A DNA stretch of 64,000 nt from Platynereis dumerilii (lineage: Eukaryota; Annelida; Polychaeta; Phyllodocida; Nereididae), in NCBI GenBank assembly GCA_026936325.1, contig JAPTHN010000042.1:558001-622000 (forward strand), in the 5' to 3' direction. The notes beneath the pieces were generated by a model. It saw nothing but the letters and a program-made list of their open reading frames with translations, searched no databases and was not told the origin of the DNA. Position numbers and translations under genes: made by a program. This document shows, in pieces, positions 1 to 11,579 of the stretch. How positions within the stretch are numbered: the first letter of the stretch is position 1; each line of letters starts with the position of its first letter.

Positions 1-683
1 ACGACTCCATTCCCTAGCATTGCAATGTATACGTAAAGTAACTACAAGCTGTGATGTCATTTAAAACTGGGTCAGATTACCCGGCTTCTAGCCAATGTGG
101 ATCAACCTCGATTGAGCATCACTGTTTCAACAGTGTCAGAGTTAGCATTATATCTGGGATAGCCCTGCAACCACATCTTCATTGGGCTGACAGTAAAACT
201 GAGCATCACAGTTTAAACATTGATATATTGAAGGAAACATTACATTGGTTATCCCAATGATCTATCATTGGCAATCACCAATCTAATCTGACTGAATGGT
301 AGCTTCGTGAGCATTCACAGTAGACAACTGTTATAATTGCCACTGAGTCGTTTCATTAATCTGCAAACTTTTGACTTCACAACTTTAAACTCCATGGACC
401 TTGCAATAAACAAAAGGCTTTGCCTATTTTTGTAAACACATGGATTATGTGATGTACTGTCGTTCTAGCAGCCCATTGGCAAACAGGCTGTGATGTGGAA
501 CTTAGATGGGTTTTCCCGGACCCCATTTTCACTCTGTCACTGTGCTGAATCTGTGATGTTCAGTCGAGGTGGATCCACATTGGCTAGAAGCCAGGGGAAT
601 CTAACCAAGTTTAAAATGAAATCACAGCTTGTAGTTATTTTACGTAATTATATTATTGCAATGCTGGATAATAGAGTCATCTC
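1..683. mobile_element. Foldback element, arms about 215 bp, possibly cut by the window edge
   Basis: Bases 1-215 reappear inverted at about 465-683. Examples are GCTTCTAGCCAATGTGGATC, ACTACAAGCTGTGAT and the end CATTGCAAT. The loop of about 250 bp has no gene. The open frame at 490-909 runs through the right arm and is not credible as coding. Confidence 0.75.
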
Positions 684-1023
684 TAACATAATACTTCAAC
701 AGCACAGAAAAGAACTTGAGATTCCATGTAAATATGATGAGGACTGTAACAAAAATTCTAGAGGGACAATGACTCATATTTTGGCCAAACAGATGTTGAG
801 AATAGTAAACTTTATGGCTGAAATTTCAAAGAAGTTATTTAAGTCTTCTTTTTTAAACAAATATATTATGTACATGGCTGGTAATGGAATAAAAACATTA
901 TTGCATTGATCTTAGTATTCTCTCTCTCAGTCACATGCCTTGGGCCAGGCAGCTCTCAGGAAAATATGGACTGGCAGGGAAAATACTTGTGTCAATACAA
1001 AACAGTCCATATTATAATAGGCC

Positions 1024-1216
1024 TACACTTTAAAAAAATTCAGACAAAATTGGTTTTTTAGATTCAAAATGGTTTTTTGAAAAACCAAATTTCAATGCAA
1101 AAAACCAACATGGATTTTTTTAAAAATCCATGTTGGTTTTGCATTGAAATTTGGTTTTTCAAAAAACCATTTTGAATCTAAAAAACCAATTTTGTCCCGA
1201 CATTTTTTAGAGTGTA
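1024..1216. mobile_element. Hairpin MITE, TACACTCTAAAAAA ends, near-perfect palindrome
   Basis: The element folds on itself with arms of about 90 bp (AAAATTGGTTTTTTAGATTC against its reverse complement) and almost no loop. Related, more decayed copies lie at 9231-9445 and 10691-10886. Confidence 0.85.
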
Positions 1217-1285
1217 TATTACAATTTCATTACACATGGAAACATTCTAACAATTGCATTGACTGATGTTAATATATGTACATAC

Positions 1286-1447
1286 ATTTACATAATACTC
1301 GACCTCCTCCAGGTAGTGAATATGGCTGTGAATTTCGTGCTCGACCTGATGCCTTTTTAAGAAATCGTTGAATTCATCTGCGGATGATTTCAGAAGCGGA
1401 ATGCCTTGAGGCCAGGAAGGGAGCCTTTCCATTGTTTCTTCTGTTGC
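1286..1447 (-). CDS. NIT-domain membrane protein, exon with second half of NIT domain (gene continues left)
   Basis: Acceptor CCTTCCAG, 162 nt, phase 0-0, donor GTATGT (another in-frame donor GTAAAT lies 6 nt earlier). It encodes ATEETMERLPSWP, then DEFNDFLKRHQVEHEIHSH and EEVEYYVN. The spacing of LPSWP, an F-L-RH stretch and a final E-E-YY-N is the recognised second half of animal NIT domains. Joined to the exon at 7325-7086 it reads IDVHR-ATEETMERLPSWP without a frame change. The rest of the gene (second membrane helix and any kinase-like or cyclase domains) lies left of base 1. Confidence 0.62.
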
Positions 1448-1449
1448 CT

Positions 1450-2815
1450 GGAAGGATGGGAAATAGTATGCAGTGCCAGTAAGCAAGTAACTGAATCTGA
1501 GTATCAAATTAAATGAGAAAACTGACATAGAAAAAGAAACAGAAACACACCATGAAGACAACGTTTTGTCCCATTCTTAAACAAAAACGAATTTACTGCT
1601 TTATACCAGAGTTGTTAGAACTCAATTGCAATGAAAACTTCTCTAACTAGTTTCTAGTAAAATGTTGTAGACAGCTAGCTTCAGTCGTAAACTTATGAGT
1701 AAGCTGCTGATAGCCAGCGCATGCATATGGTATGAAAATATGTTGATTTTAAGGTAGGAATGAGCCCCAAGTGAACCATGTATAACATGCAGGGATGTGA
1801 CATCTAGCAATAAATGACCCCTGGGATTGGTGGTGAAAAAAGAGTTTTGCCAAAACCACTGGACAGTGGACAGTGGTCGCCGTTGGATCATTAATAATAG
1901 TATGATGAAGATTTTGAGGTTTAGCAAAAACAACTGCATAATATACACTCTGGGAGAAAAGGTTGGAAACATTTTTAGATTGCTCACCGTTTGGTTTGTG
2001 TCACACAAAAACCCTTCTGAATTCTCGGATTCTTACTTAATCATAATATTATTAGAATAGACCCATGTGTGTTTGAGGAGGAATATTATAGGTAGATTTA
2101 TGAAAATATCATTAAATTGTAAAGGATGCCTTCAAAAAATGGGGACTTAGCGAAATGAGTATGGCAGTGAGCCCTGGCCAATTTTTTTTAATTGAAATGT
2201 TCTTCCACTTGTTTTAGTTCAACTGTATTTTCAAAAGCAAAAAAGGAAATTTTGTGTCCTTTGTGCAGAAACTACCTTCAAGATCCCCCTTTCCTATATT
2301 GATATGATTTTTTCTTATCAGATAAGAATATATCCACCAAATAGCAGGTTGTGCAACACTAACTCAATGGTTAGCAACACACTATTTCCAACCTATTGTC
2401 TTGCAGTGTATCTTATATTCTCCTCTATCACTCTGGCACTTTTCTGCTCTTTACCATATCTGCACCCACTTACTGGGGCCCCAGTGGAAATCTGTTGGAA
2501 AAGGGATTACACTTGAGGACTTCAGGATTCAACTTTACATAATCTTAAGTGATGGCCCAGGAGACCATGAGCTTAAATTCTCCACCAAGCAGACTAGGAG
2601 AGATACAACAAACAGTTTCACAATGCAGAAGAACTTATCCCACATTGCAGTGAGACTGAGTGAGTGATAAGAATGGGTTATTCACCACTGGAGACAAAAT
2701 ATGTGATTTATCACTCAAGGGCTGATTCCAGAGGTGTGACAAACACATATTCCCGATCCCATGGTGTAGTATGTAAACATCGTAAATAATGCGTATTTCT
2801 CCAACATTTCTTGAC
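1450..2815. other. No recognised feature
   Basis: This should be intron of the NIT-domain gene on the minus strand. Open frames here (1643-2060, 2304-2667) lack splice borders or familiar motifs. Confidence 0.5.
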
Positions 2816-2899
2816 AACGTACCCCCCACGTTGAAGCAGCGCTCGAAATACGCCTCTGGGGCGTCAGGCGTGGCAGGCCAGCCCAGCGCGCTGTGTCTT

Positions 2900-2909
2900 G
2901 CGCATGCGC
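2900..2909. promoter_or_regulatory. NRF1-type palindrome GCGCATGCGC
   Basis: A perfect NRF1 consensus in a CpG-rich stretch (2820-3240), followed 12 nt later by ACAAGAAGGACGCCATGG. A related arrangement, inverted, is at 20170-20210. This suggests a promoter, but I could not attach a gene. Confidence 0.4.
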
Positions 2910-3419
2910 AAACATCGGACAAGAAGGACGCCATGGCTGTCCACACTTGTGAAGACTGGAATTCTATCGGTGCAGAACACCTTCTATTCCATCGTAACGA
3001 AGTATTTAACCATGGCCGATTGATTCTAGGATGTGTATTGGTTAAATGACTCCTTCGGACGGACTCTAGCTGGTGTGTACGCTTAACAATCATCATGTCA
3101 ATCGGCGATCTGAAAGATGTGGATTCACTGTACCAGGGAGGCGCCGGCCAGGGGCGGAGCGCTCGGAGGGGCCCGGGGGACTGCCGCATTGCTTCTTGCG
3201 GTCCAGCCACCCTGCCAGGCTGCGGCCCCCGTGGAAAAAAAAATAATAATAAAGCCCTTATACAATGGCCCTTATATATATGATAAAATTGTTGTTTTGT
3301 TGATATATGATAAAAGAATGTTCTGATTTGATTTTTGCTGCAGGATTTTTTTTTTTGGGGGGGGGGAGGGGTTTCAAGAATTTTTATTTATTTAGGGGTT
3401 GTGCTTGGTTTGGATTTTT

Positions 3420-4704
3420 GTTGAACACCTGCAAAGAGAAAACATGAATTAAAATAGTGAAGAGAGAAAAACATAGAGAGAGCAGAGCCAGGCAGCAAGC
3501 ACTGAAGGAAGGTGGCTCCAAAATAGGCAGACTTTTCTTCCTTGTTTTACCAAGCAGTCTGCAGTCCATTTAAGGACTACAATATATAAATATAAATAAC
3601 AAAATTCACTTACCTTGTGAGGGATTAATACTTCAACTCTGAAGAGTTGGAAAAATCCCAATCCAAATTGGTCTTGGATAGGTGGCATTCAGGAGAGCTG
3701 CAAGTAAGCTCACTTCAACTCCGGTCTTAAGTGATTCTCTCTTGGTCATTTGTGGTTGAGCAGTACTTGGGGACATTTTTTTTGCCCTATCTAATCTTAC
3801 GTAGTTTAAGAGATATTTATTTGGTAATTTTTGTCACTGGTGAAGCTACTATTTCTTTATGGATTCATCCAATTATCACCAGCAAGCATCCTGTTGAAGG
3901 TTTTTATTATCTCAAAGTTACCAGATATATTCAATTAGGTATGGAATAGATGGCGCTACAAGGCTCTCTGACACTCAGGATCCCAGGTTTTGGAACTTAG
4001 TGCAAACCTTCAACAAACCTTTGGCAGATACGTATGATCAGACGTTTGCCCTGAACATTACTTTCAAATGTTGTCCATACATATCAAAAACACGTTGGAG
4101 AAACCTTGGAACTTACGTATTGCCAAATGTGCGACCATACCTTTGATAAACCTATGAATCAAAGGTATGGTCATACGTAAAAGTCTAAGGTTGTAAAAAC
4201 CTCTCAAATGAATGTTCGAAAAACCTATTAATCAAAGGTACGGTCATACGTAGTTGTCAAACTTCCTTCAAACCTCTCAACCAAAGGTATCACTTACGTA
4301 ATAGTCTAAGGTTTTAAAAACCTCTCAAATGAATGTTCAACAAACCTTTGAATCAAAGGTATGGTCATACGTAATAGTCAAATGTTCTTCAAACCTCTCA
4401 ACCAAAGGTATGACTTACGTATGACTGACACGTTTAGCCAAACGTTACGACCAAACATTCTTCCAACCTCTCAACCAAAGGTATGACTTACGTATGACTC
4501 GAACGTTAGGCCAGACTATAAAACAAACTATCTGCCAACCTCTTACTAAGGTTGCGACCTACGTTTGGTTTTCCATCTGAGTGCAACGTTTGGAAATTAC
4601 CTTTGCCCTACCTTTGTCATACATTGTTCGGCCCAACGTTTGATTCTAACCAAAATAATTACGTAGGGAAAGGTTTGATTTACGTAGCTGCTCGGGAGGG
4701 TAGG
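3420..4704 (+). repeat. Repeat family R, copy 1
   Basis: It has two parts. The left (3420-3620) contains CCAAGCAGTCTGCAGTCCAT between splice-like signals that read on the minus strand. The right (3866-4704) contains AATAGATGGCGCTAC and then many TACGTA-centred subrepeats (AAAGGTATGGTCATACGTAA). It is matched in inverted orientation by 18353-19560 and partly by 9700-10260. Confidence 0.8.
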
Positions 4705-5124
4705 CACTAATCAGTAAGTATATATTCAAAATTATTATTGACTCTCTATTTAAATTTTGTCACGCAAAATTGGCGCAAATATGATTTGCCCTTTTCGCCT
4801 GACCGCCCCTGCCACCCGCTATTCCTTCTCTGGGTAATTGTGCGTCTTGCGTGCAAGTTATTTTGAGTTTTGTTTGCATACTATTTCATTTTTGAATAAA
4901 GTTATCTTGAATCTTAATCTTGAATCTTATGATAATTATCGCCATGAAATACTGGCATGTGATCGGCCGACAGAGGTGTCGAATGGTCCAATTCCATATA
5001 AATCACAGAATAATATGGGATACAATTGCTCCTGAAAGCTAGTAGGGCCCTCAACAGCCCTCAATAGCTCTCAATGATTATATCCCCCAACTTTCCTGAC
5101 ATTTTGACACACTAGATGTCTTTA

Positions 5125-5250
5125 CAGCAATCTTAACCCGTTGCCACCTGCTACACTGAGCGGGATTCGAACCGGCTACGTCTGATCGAGTCAGCCTTTG
5201 GCTGATGCATCATGTAATACCTAGCCTTATAAGTCAGCTGTCTTACTGAT
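5125..5250 (-). other. tRNA-like B box, weak SINE relic
   Basis: The minus strand carries CCGGTTCGAATCCCGC, a perfect B box. No convincing A box lies upstream, so only a SINE or tRNA remnant can be suggested. Confidence 0.35.
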
Positions 5251-5394
5251 TCAGCTGAATATCAGCCCCAAGCCAAATGCTGGGAATTGTAGTGTAACTT
5301 TATACACCAGAGGGGGTTGGTACAAGTAGTAACACAAATAGGGCCCTCTTCTGGTGTAAAATATCAGTCTATATTATCCACTAATTTTATAAAG

Positions 5395-5535
5395 GATGGA
5401 TGATTGGGGCTTTACGTACTGTATTTGTGCTCTTGGTAGGCTAGTTAGGACAAAATGACGACACGGCAATGAGGCGAAGGTTGATTGAAACAGCAGCCTT
5501 CCAAAATTGACCCAGGTGACCCGGCAAAAATTGCA
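5395..5535 (-). mobile_element. SINE family A, fragment
   Basis: The plus strand reads GGATGGATGATTGGGGCTTTACG at its left end, followed by CTTGGTAGGCTAGTTAGGAC and the body up to GGTGACCCGGC. It lacks the tRNA head. Confidence 0.75.
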
Positions 5536-5793
5536 CTTATTTTATAGCCACTTATTTTAAGAGTACAGGAACACATAAACCCAATCAAGGATATTGCTGT
5601 CTGGGCAAATTCTCAGTTGAAGAAACGTGTATTTTTTTTTAAATTTGACTAAAAAATGAATAAATGTAATCATTTGAAATATTTATATCATTTTCCAAGG
5701 AAAACCCAAACAGCAAACAAATTACACTGCGTTCTTCTGAAAATATATATTTTCTACAGCCATAGGCCTGTATATATGCCTTTTCGGACATTT

Positions 5794-5955
5794 ACAATGT
5801 AAAATCTGAATTTTGAGTCAGCTTAGATGATTGAGTGAGATGGTTGCACAATTTTTTTGAGTTGACATGGCTTGTCGTTTTGAGTTATAAATGACAACTG
5901 ACAGATTATCATAACAAGCTATGTTAATTCAAACAAATTGTACAACCATCCCACA
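5794..5955. mobile_element. MITE with CACTGTAAAATTTGAATTTT ends, copy 1 (right end cut)
   Basis: The left end is AATGTAAAATCTGAATTTTG and the interior GAGTGAGATGGTTGCACAAT. The right arm is lost where the next copy begins. Confidence 0.75.
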
Positions 5956-6160
5956 CTGTAAAATTTGAATTTTGAGTCAGCTTAAATGATTGAGTGAGAT
6001 GGTTGCACAATTCCTTTGAGCTGTCATAGCTTGTTGTTTTATGTTATAACAACGAAAAGATTATCATAACTCAAAAATTCAAGCTATGTTAGCTCAAACA
6101 AATTGTGCAACCATCTCACTCAATCAATTGAGCTGACTAAGAATTGCAAATTTTGCAGTG
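5953..6160. mobile_element. MITE with CACTGTAAAATTTGAATTTT ends, copy 2, complete
   Basis: Left CACTGTAAAATTTGAATTTT and right AATTGCAAATTTTGCAGTG are inverted. Both arms carry GATGGTTGCACAATT or its complement. It lies head to tail with copy 1. Confidence 0.82.
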
Positions 6161-6960
6161 TCTATCTTTTGACCTGAAATTTTATCACCTCTCCGGAAAT
6201 CTGTACAAAGTGAAACTTTCTTCATGTTGGTGAAATAGTACTTTCCTTTTCCATTACTATTCGAATTGATAAAATCTACTTGCTTTGTTCAAATCATTTT
6301 TTCTGTGTTTTGTCTGATGGCGGCGTTCAATAATTAATTATTTACTGACTACAGGAAACAGCTGATGAAATCTTATATCAGATTTTCTCAGTTATGTTTA
6401 CTCTAGATTGGCAAATTGATCAGTAACAATGATCCGGGGAGTACCTATAGAAATGGCTTGAGGGGGGACATCACATGGGGCGAATACGCAATGTTCCACT
6501 ATGTTTCCTATCTCTCCAACATTAATTTTGGGCCTGAGGGGGAAATTGCCCTAGATACCCCCACCCCCCTTACATGCCACTGCCAATTACATGAAGAGAC
6601 TCTGGCTTAAATTGAAAAGAACAAAGTAACAACAAATCAGATAAAATACTTTTTTTTACCGCAAAATTGACAATTATGGAATTTTTGACAAGGATGACAG
6701 TTAAACCAATGGATATTTTGATGGTGTTTCAAGATGAAAGTATTCGAATCTTGGTACAATTGATTTAGATTCTGTCACAAGATTATATTATTTGACAATC
6801 AAACCAGTGATGGAAATGGAAAATTTTTGGAGGAGCTCTTCGCTGGAGCAGCAGCGTTGTGTCTTTCCAAACTTTTAATAGGGAAAAACTTCCTGCTACC
6901 AAAGTATAATTTTGGCTGATAGTACTGAAAAAGTGAACAGGAAACAGGAAATCGTTTTTT
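6161..6960. other. No recognised feature
   Basis: Presumed intron of the NIT-domain gene. AT-rich, with no repeat matched elsewhere in the window. Confidence 0.5.
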
Positions 6961-7085
6961 CACTACTGATCATAATCATTGGGGGAGCAGTAATAGGGAA
7001 AAGCTCGGCCAGTTTTCTGATCAAGGGACCTGAGCTCCTTCAAACTCCGCCTCCTGTTTCCATCACTGAATCGAACAAACCTTAC

Positions 7086-7325
7086 CCTATGAACATCAAT
7101 TGGAAGGCCAATTAACGCCGAACCATTGGAAGCCGCAAAGAAGACAGTAGCATCACATTCAGCATGCAGCGCCCCCAGTGCCTGACGACCAGACTGAGTC
7201 CTCATGACGTCATTACTCAGAGCAATTGTTTGTACGAGTGTCTGTGAGGCGTAAACAATTTCCACAATGACATATAACAACAGAGCTATCCCAGGTACCA
7301 AAGGGAAGAAGGTCATTTGAATCAT
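7086..7325 (-). CDS. NIT-domain membrane protein, exon with transmembrane segment and first half of NIT domain
   Basis: Read on the minus strand, acceptor TATTTCAG is followed by 240 nt (phase 0-0) and donor GTAAGG. It encodes a hydrophobic helix (FFPLVPGIALLLYVIVEIVY), then QTLVQTIALSNDVMRTQSGR and a segment ending IGLPIDVHR. In animals, NIT domains (nitrate/nitrite sensing in bacteria) sit after a first transmembrane helix of receptor-type guanylate cyclases. The layout of helix, L/V-rich stretch, then a small-residue helix fits. An alternative acceptor 42 nt upstream (exon start near 7367) is also in frame. The cyclase part is not in the window, so the enzyme activity is inferred from the family. 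Confidence 0.6.
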
Positions 7326-7904
7326 CTGAAATATAATAAGAAATCTTGTATTTGCTGTCAAGTTATTCTGAAAAATTTCTTTAACTGGGTTTCTTGTTCA
7401 TAAAGGAAGAAAGTTCAAGAAACTATAAAATCAATTCACAGGAAACCAAATTGATATCTGTAATCTTAAATAAAGGAGACTGGGAATAGATTATTGCAGT
7501 TCTTTCAACATTCAGTGAAATTAGTGTGTTAAAAAAATGCCCCAATGTGCCCTTGTTCCTCCAAGGCAGGGGCGGCCTGGCGACATTATGGCCAATAATT
7601 TATGGGCCCCATGGCAAAATGAGTCAATGGGACCCTACATTCCTATTTTTGGCATTACTCCATTTATAACAATTTGGATTCAAATCAAATCACAATTATC
7701 TCATCTCGGTGTTGCAACAAGAAACATTGGCTATCAGCTATTATTACCAGGCTATAATGAGACAAAATATTATTAGGCCTGATTTTAGGAAAAAATTAGT
7801 AATTCTAAAATATAGTTAAAATTATTATCAACATTTTAACAATTTTGGTGCGCGAATTGGATTTGCCCTTACCACCAACGTCTCTTTCTAGCGGCGGGTG
7901 CCCT

Positions 7905-8142
7905 ATCATCAGAAGGCCCATTTGTCAGAAGGCCCATTAGTCAGAAGGCATTTGATAGATTTTTTACTCTTTATTTTCTGACTTGTGGGCCTTCTGACTA
8001 GTGGGCCTTCTGACTATAGCGTGCCTTCTTACTAGTGAGCCTTCTGACTTATGGGCCTCCTTTTTTTTATTGGTTATTTTCTGACTAGCGGGCCTTCTGA
8101 CTTGTGGGCCTTCTGACTTGTGGGCCTTCTGACTAGAATGGT
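7905..8142. repeat. GGGCC(T/C)TCTGAC minisatellite with inverted left units
   Basis: About a dozen 16-bp units of TCAGAAGGCCCATTAG on the left give way to CTTCTGACTTGTGGGC on the right, so the block folds on itself. Confidence 0.88.
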
Positions 8143-8240
8143 GCCACCCTTTCTAGCACCCATGGGTTCCTCTTAGCGGTCAAGAAACCAGGAAGTAACT
8201 GACTTAGTACAGTCTCAAAGAAAGAGAACACAATAAATAC

Positions 8241-8364
8241 CTGCAATCTCCTTCCCCTGTATGTGGTCGGATCCACGGCACAAAGGCCCTCCCCGGTTCC
8301 AAGGGATAGTTGGGAACCTGTCTTCATAGTTGATGACTTTCTTCAACGACCAAAGTGCCAGCTT
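8241..8364 (-). CDS. Possible exon, in phase with the preceding exon-like stretch
   Basis: On the minus strand the acceptor TGTTTCAG and donor GTATTT bound 124 nt with a single open frame: KLALWSLKKVINYEDRFPTI, PWNRGGPLC, and an end at GKEIA plus one base. It joins in phase 0 to the exon-like stretch at 9027-8885. Its phase-1 exit does not match the NIT exon at 7325, so either another exon lies between or this belongs to another gene. The product is not recognised. Confidence 0.28.
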
Positions 8365-8884
8365 CTGAAACAAGATTAATACTAAGATTAAGATAGATAG
8401 ATATATAGATATGGTGGGTACATCTAATCCCTGTAAACCAGTTCTGGACAGTCACCGGGATTAATTGATGAGTTGGGAGAGAGAGCGGGAGTCCTCAATA
8501 TGTTACCTTATAGTACAACCCAAAATGAAGTATAATAACCCCAGCAGGAAGGAAGAATCAGCAACTACTTTACCCTTTCACACCTTTTGACTACCCTTGG
8601 ATCACTTCCAACTTTTTGTTACTTGAAACTACCTTTTAAATTGCATTAAAATGACATTTAAACAACACCAATTTAAATTCAATCACCCCCATTGTGTTTG
8701 ATTTACTTCATATTTTGCAGATCTGCTGATTGTAGTTATACATTAGTAGCTCTCTAAATAGAGTTCTTAATGCGGGCTAAGGTTGTTGTAAGGAACCACG
8801 GGAGTTGTAAGGAGATATCGGGTGGAGAGCAGAAAAGAGGGCAAAACAGGTAAAAAGAGGACTTCGGACAGAGACTTTTCTTAC

Positions 8885-9027
8885 TTTATTTTGGGTGTAC
8901 TGCTTGTGAGGGATCTTTACTTCCCAAGCACAAAACTGAAACAAGGGGTCGCCAGTTTGTAGAATCCAGCTGGGATTTTGCTCAAGAAGATCTGTTAAAG
9001 ATTTGAATTCATGCACAGATGCGGCAG
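8885..9027 (-). CDS. Possible exon, loosely like an ionotropic receptor ligand-binding segment
   Basis: On the minus strand an open stretch runs from a possible acceptor (CCTTTGGCAG) to a good donor (GTAAGA) in phase 0. It encodes VHEFKSLTDLLEQNPSWILQ and then AWEVKIPHKQYTQNK. The pattern F-SL-DLL-Q-P-W-G-F resembles the start of the S2 lobe of ionotropic glutamate-type receptors. This is a by-eye likeness only. The acceptor choice is uncertain. Confidence 0.28.
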
Positions 9028-9230
9028 CTGCCAAAGGCCCAACCAGTACGCGGGGCCCATACAAGGTGCCAAAAAAAAGAAATATCCAAACGGTCGAAAT
9101 GTCAATCTTTGTGACCAAGTTTGTTGTGATTGTGCCAAAAGATTAAACTCTTTGGCTTGGGCCCCAATGTGAGAGGGTTATTACAGGAAAGGGCCCTTCT
9201 AACTTGGCGTAAATGAAGTAATGCTGAAAG

Positions 9231-9445
9231 TACACTCTAAAAAAAAACAGCCTCCAAAAAACCAAATTTGGTTTTTGAGCTTGTCCCGCATATTAAACCA
9301 ACTAGGGTTTGGGGAAATACCAAATTGTTTGGTTTTAACAAAAACCAAATAAAACTGGTTTCATTTGGTTTTAACAAAAACCATATAAAACTGGTTTCTT
9401 CATAAACCAAACAGATAGGGGGCTGTTTGGATATCTGAGATATCA
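9231..9445. mobile_element. MITE of the TACACTCTAAAAAA family, decayed
   Basis: It begins TACACTCTAAAAAAAAACAG and is filled with AAACCAAAT / ATTTGGTTT inverted words. The right end is eroded (GGGGCTGTTTGG). Confidence 0.65.
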
Positions 9446-9516
9446 GTAGTGGTAGTATGTAATCTCATATATAATTGGTCCATGGCTGGCCTGATTAGCC
9501 TATCAAGTGCGGATGC

Positions 9517-9632
9517 ATGGATGGATGATTGAGGCTTTACGTCAAGGATTTATGCACTTGGTAGGCTGAGTAGGACAGTAGGACACAGAAATCAGGCATT
9601 GCCAAACAGCTGTCCAACATAGGCTGTATTTC
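9517..9632 (-). mobile_element. SINE family A, fragment
   Basis: TGGATGGATGATTGAGGC, then GCACTTGGTAGGCTGAGTAG and GCTGTCCAACATAGGC, mark the 3' two thirds of the family. The tRNA head is absent. Confidence 0.72.
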
Positions 9633-9696
9633 ATTGGGGGGGGGAGATTTTATTTTTCTATCTGGGGGGGCGGGATATCTATGGGGGGAGGTGCTT

Positions 9697-10260
9697 TGAT
9701 TCTTGTTTAGATCTGCAAAGAGAAAAGAAAAGAAAACAGAATAGTTAGGCATATACAGTATAATAAAGAAACACAGGGCAGAGAGAGTGAAGCTACACAC
9801 CCAGCAAGCACTGGAGCTAGCTCTAAAATCAGTAGACTTTTCTTCCTTGTTTTACCAAGCAGTCTACAGTCCATTTACGGACTAGCAAGATAACAAAATG
9901 TACTTACCTCACAGAGAAATGCCACTGCAAAGCTATATTACCAATGGGATATTCTAAGATCAGTTACCTGTGATTGTCTGAAGTTTGGTCTTGCATCATT
10001 CTCATGTTGGAGTTGTTGAGTGTAATGATACTTCTATGAAATGTTTAGCCCACCTACTCTTCCACATGTTAAAAGATATTCATTTATGATTTCTTGCAAA
10101 TCGTGCATGTACAATTTTGTAACACTATCATCTAATCAACATGCCAGTGCATCAAGCATGGTCTTTATAACCTCAAAGTTACAAAGTAAATTTTAAAAAG
10201 TATAGTTATAGATGGCGCTACTCGGCTCACCATTGCTCATTCATGATTCTTTGACAAACA
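9697..10260 (+). repeat. Repeat family R, copy 2, without the TACGTA block
   Basis: The parts CCAAGCAGTCTACAGTCCAT (9850 region) and AGATGGCGCTACTCGGCTC (10210 region) match copy 1, in the same order and orientation. The TACGTA subrepeats are missing. Confidence 0.7.
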
Positions 10261-10690
10261 TGAGACTCAATGTACTTTTTAAGTCAACTGTGATATATGT
10301 AAGCTGGGATAGAGCCACACTTCGAATAATGCACTTTTGGTTTGTTACAGCTTAGTTATGCTTTCAGTGTTGATAGGTGCAATGATGTTAAATTTGAACT
10401 TCTGCTTGCCAAATGCATGCCTTTATAGATGGCGTTACGTGTGGTACAGAAGGCGGCCTTGTTCTCTGGGGAGCTGATCTGTCTCAGCAAGCACAGTATC
10501 GAGGTTGTCTATGAGGTCCATGAAGTTCCTTATACATCGAAACTAGTACTAGGTTATTAGATATCACTAGATAAATGAAACCCATTATCTCTAAGCAATT
10601 TATTTATGTATTGTAATCTTGTGTATCATCAACAAATTTTGTCATATTGACACATGGACCAATAGTTATCATGGCATGAAAAACACTAAT

Positions 10691-10886
10691 ACCAGGGTAG
10701 ACTCATTCCAACAAGACGCCTTGGTTTTTTGAAAAACCATTTTACCTGAGGGGGAGACCAATTCCAAAGACAAAAACCAAAAATGACCTGATAAACCAAA
10801 TTTCAGTGCAAAAACCACCATGGTTGTCTCATAAAACCACTTGATATTTTTAAAAACCGCTTTTGTCCTAAATTTTTTAGAGTGTA
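10691..10886. mobile_element. MITE of the TACACTCTAAAAAA family, decayed
   Basis: It ends AAATTTTTTAGAGTGTA, the mirror of the family start. The interior has TTTTTTGAAAAACCATTTT and AAACCAAATTTCAGTGCAAA, as in 1024-1216. Confidence 0.7.
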
Positions 10887-11579
10887 GGAATGTGGGGCCC
10901 ATCAACTTATGGGCCCGAAATGTCGCCTGTCCACCCCTACATTATGTCTTGACGCAATGACTCTTGAAAGCTGAGATTGAATAACTGGACCCACAAGACC
11001 ATTTCCGAGTTCAAAGTTATCATATATTTTAGAAGTTGCATGCCAAGATCATGAAATATCCAATTACTTCTGAATTAGTGCAATATTTAAGAAGTAATTG
11101 TGCTTGCGTGTGTCTTGTGCATGAGATTGATTCTTGGCACCTGTAATGGTAGGACAGAAAATAAATTGAACTCAAGTTATTTTGCAAACAAACCATTGAG
11201 AGAAAATGGAAAATGATAGATTTTGCTGCATCAAAATTGGTTGCTTTTGGCCTGCAATGCCCTGCATATAAGGAATTGCACCCGAGGGTGCAACCTCCTA
11301 CAGACACAAACACACAAATTTTATCAATAAAATGTCGCCAGTTGGTACACATGATTTAATAATTGTACTCACTGCATGAAAGTACTTTTAATTTTTGGAA
11401 ACGTACAATATGTATTTGATAGGAAAAAGTGACATTAAAAAACTTATGACATCACTTTTCCTGATACAATTAGATGTCCTATAAATAATTCACGTTCAAT
11501 GTTAGTGTCTGCAAATATGAAATTATCTGTAAAAAGTTTCTGAGCCTTCCAAGTGAAAGCTTTTTGAAAATTTAATCAG

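Noticed and set aside
490-909. 139-codon plus-strand frame
   Set aside because: It runs through the right arm of the foldback at 1-683 and shows no protein-like pattern.
2635-3210. 191-codon minus-strand frame and opposing plus-strand frames in the CpG-rich stretch
   Set aside because: High-GC sequence keeps frames open by chance. No motif, no splice borders, and frames on both strands overlap.
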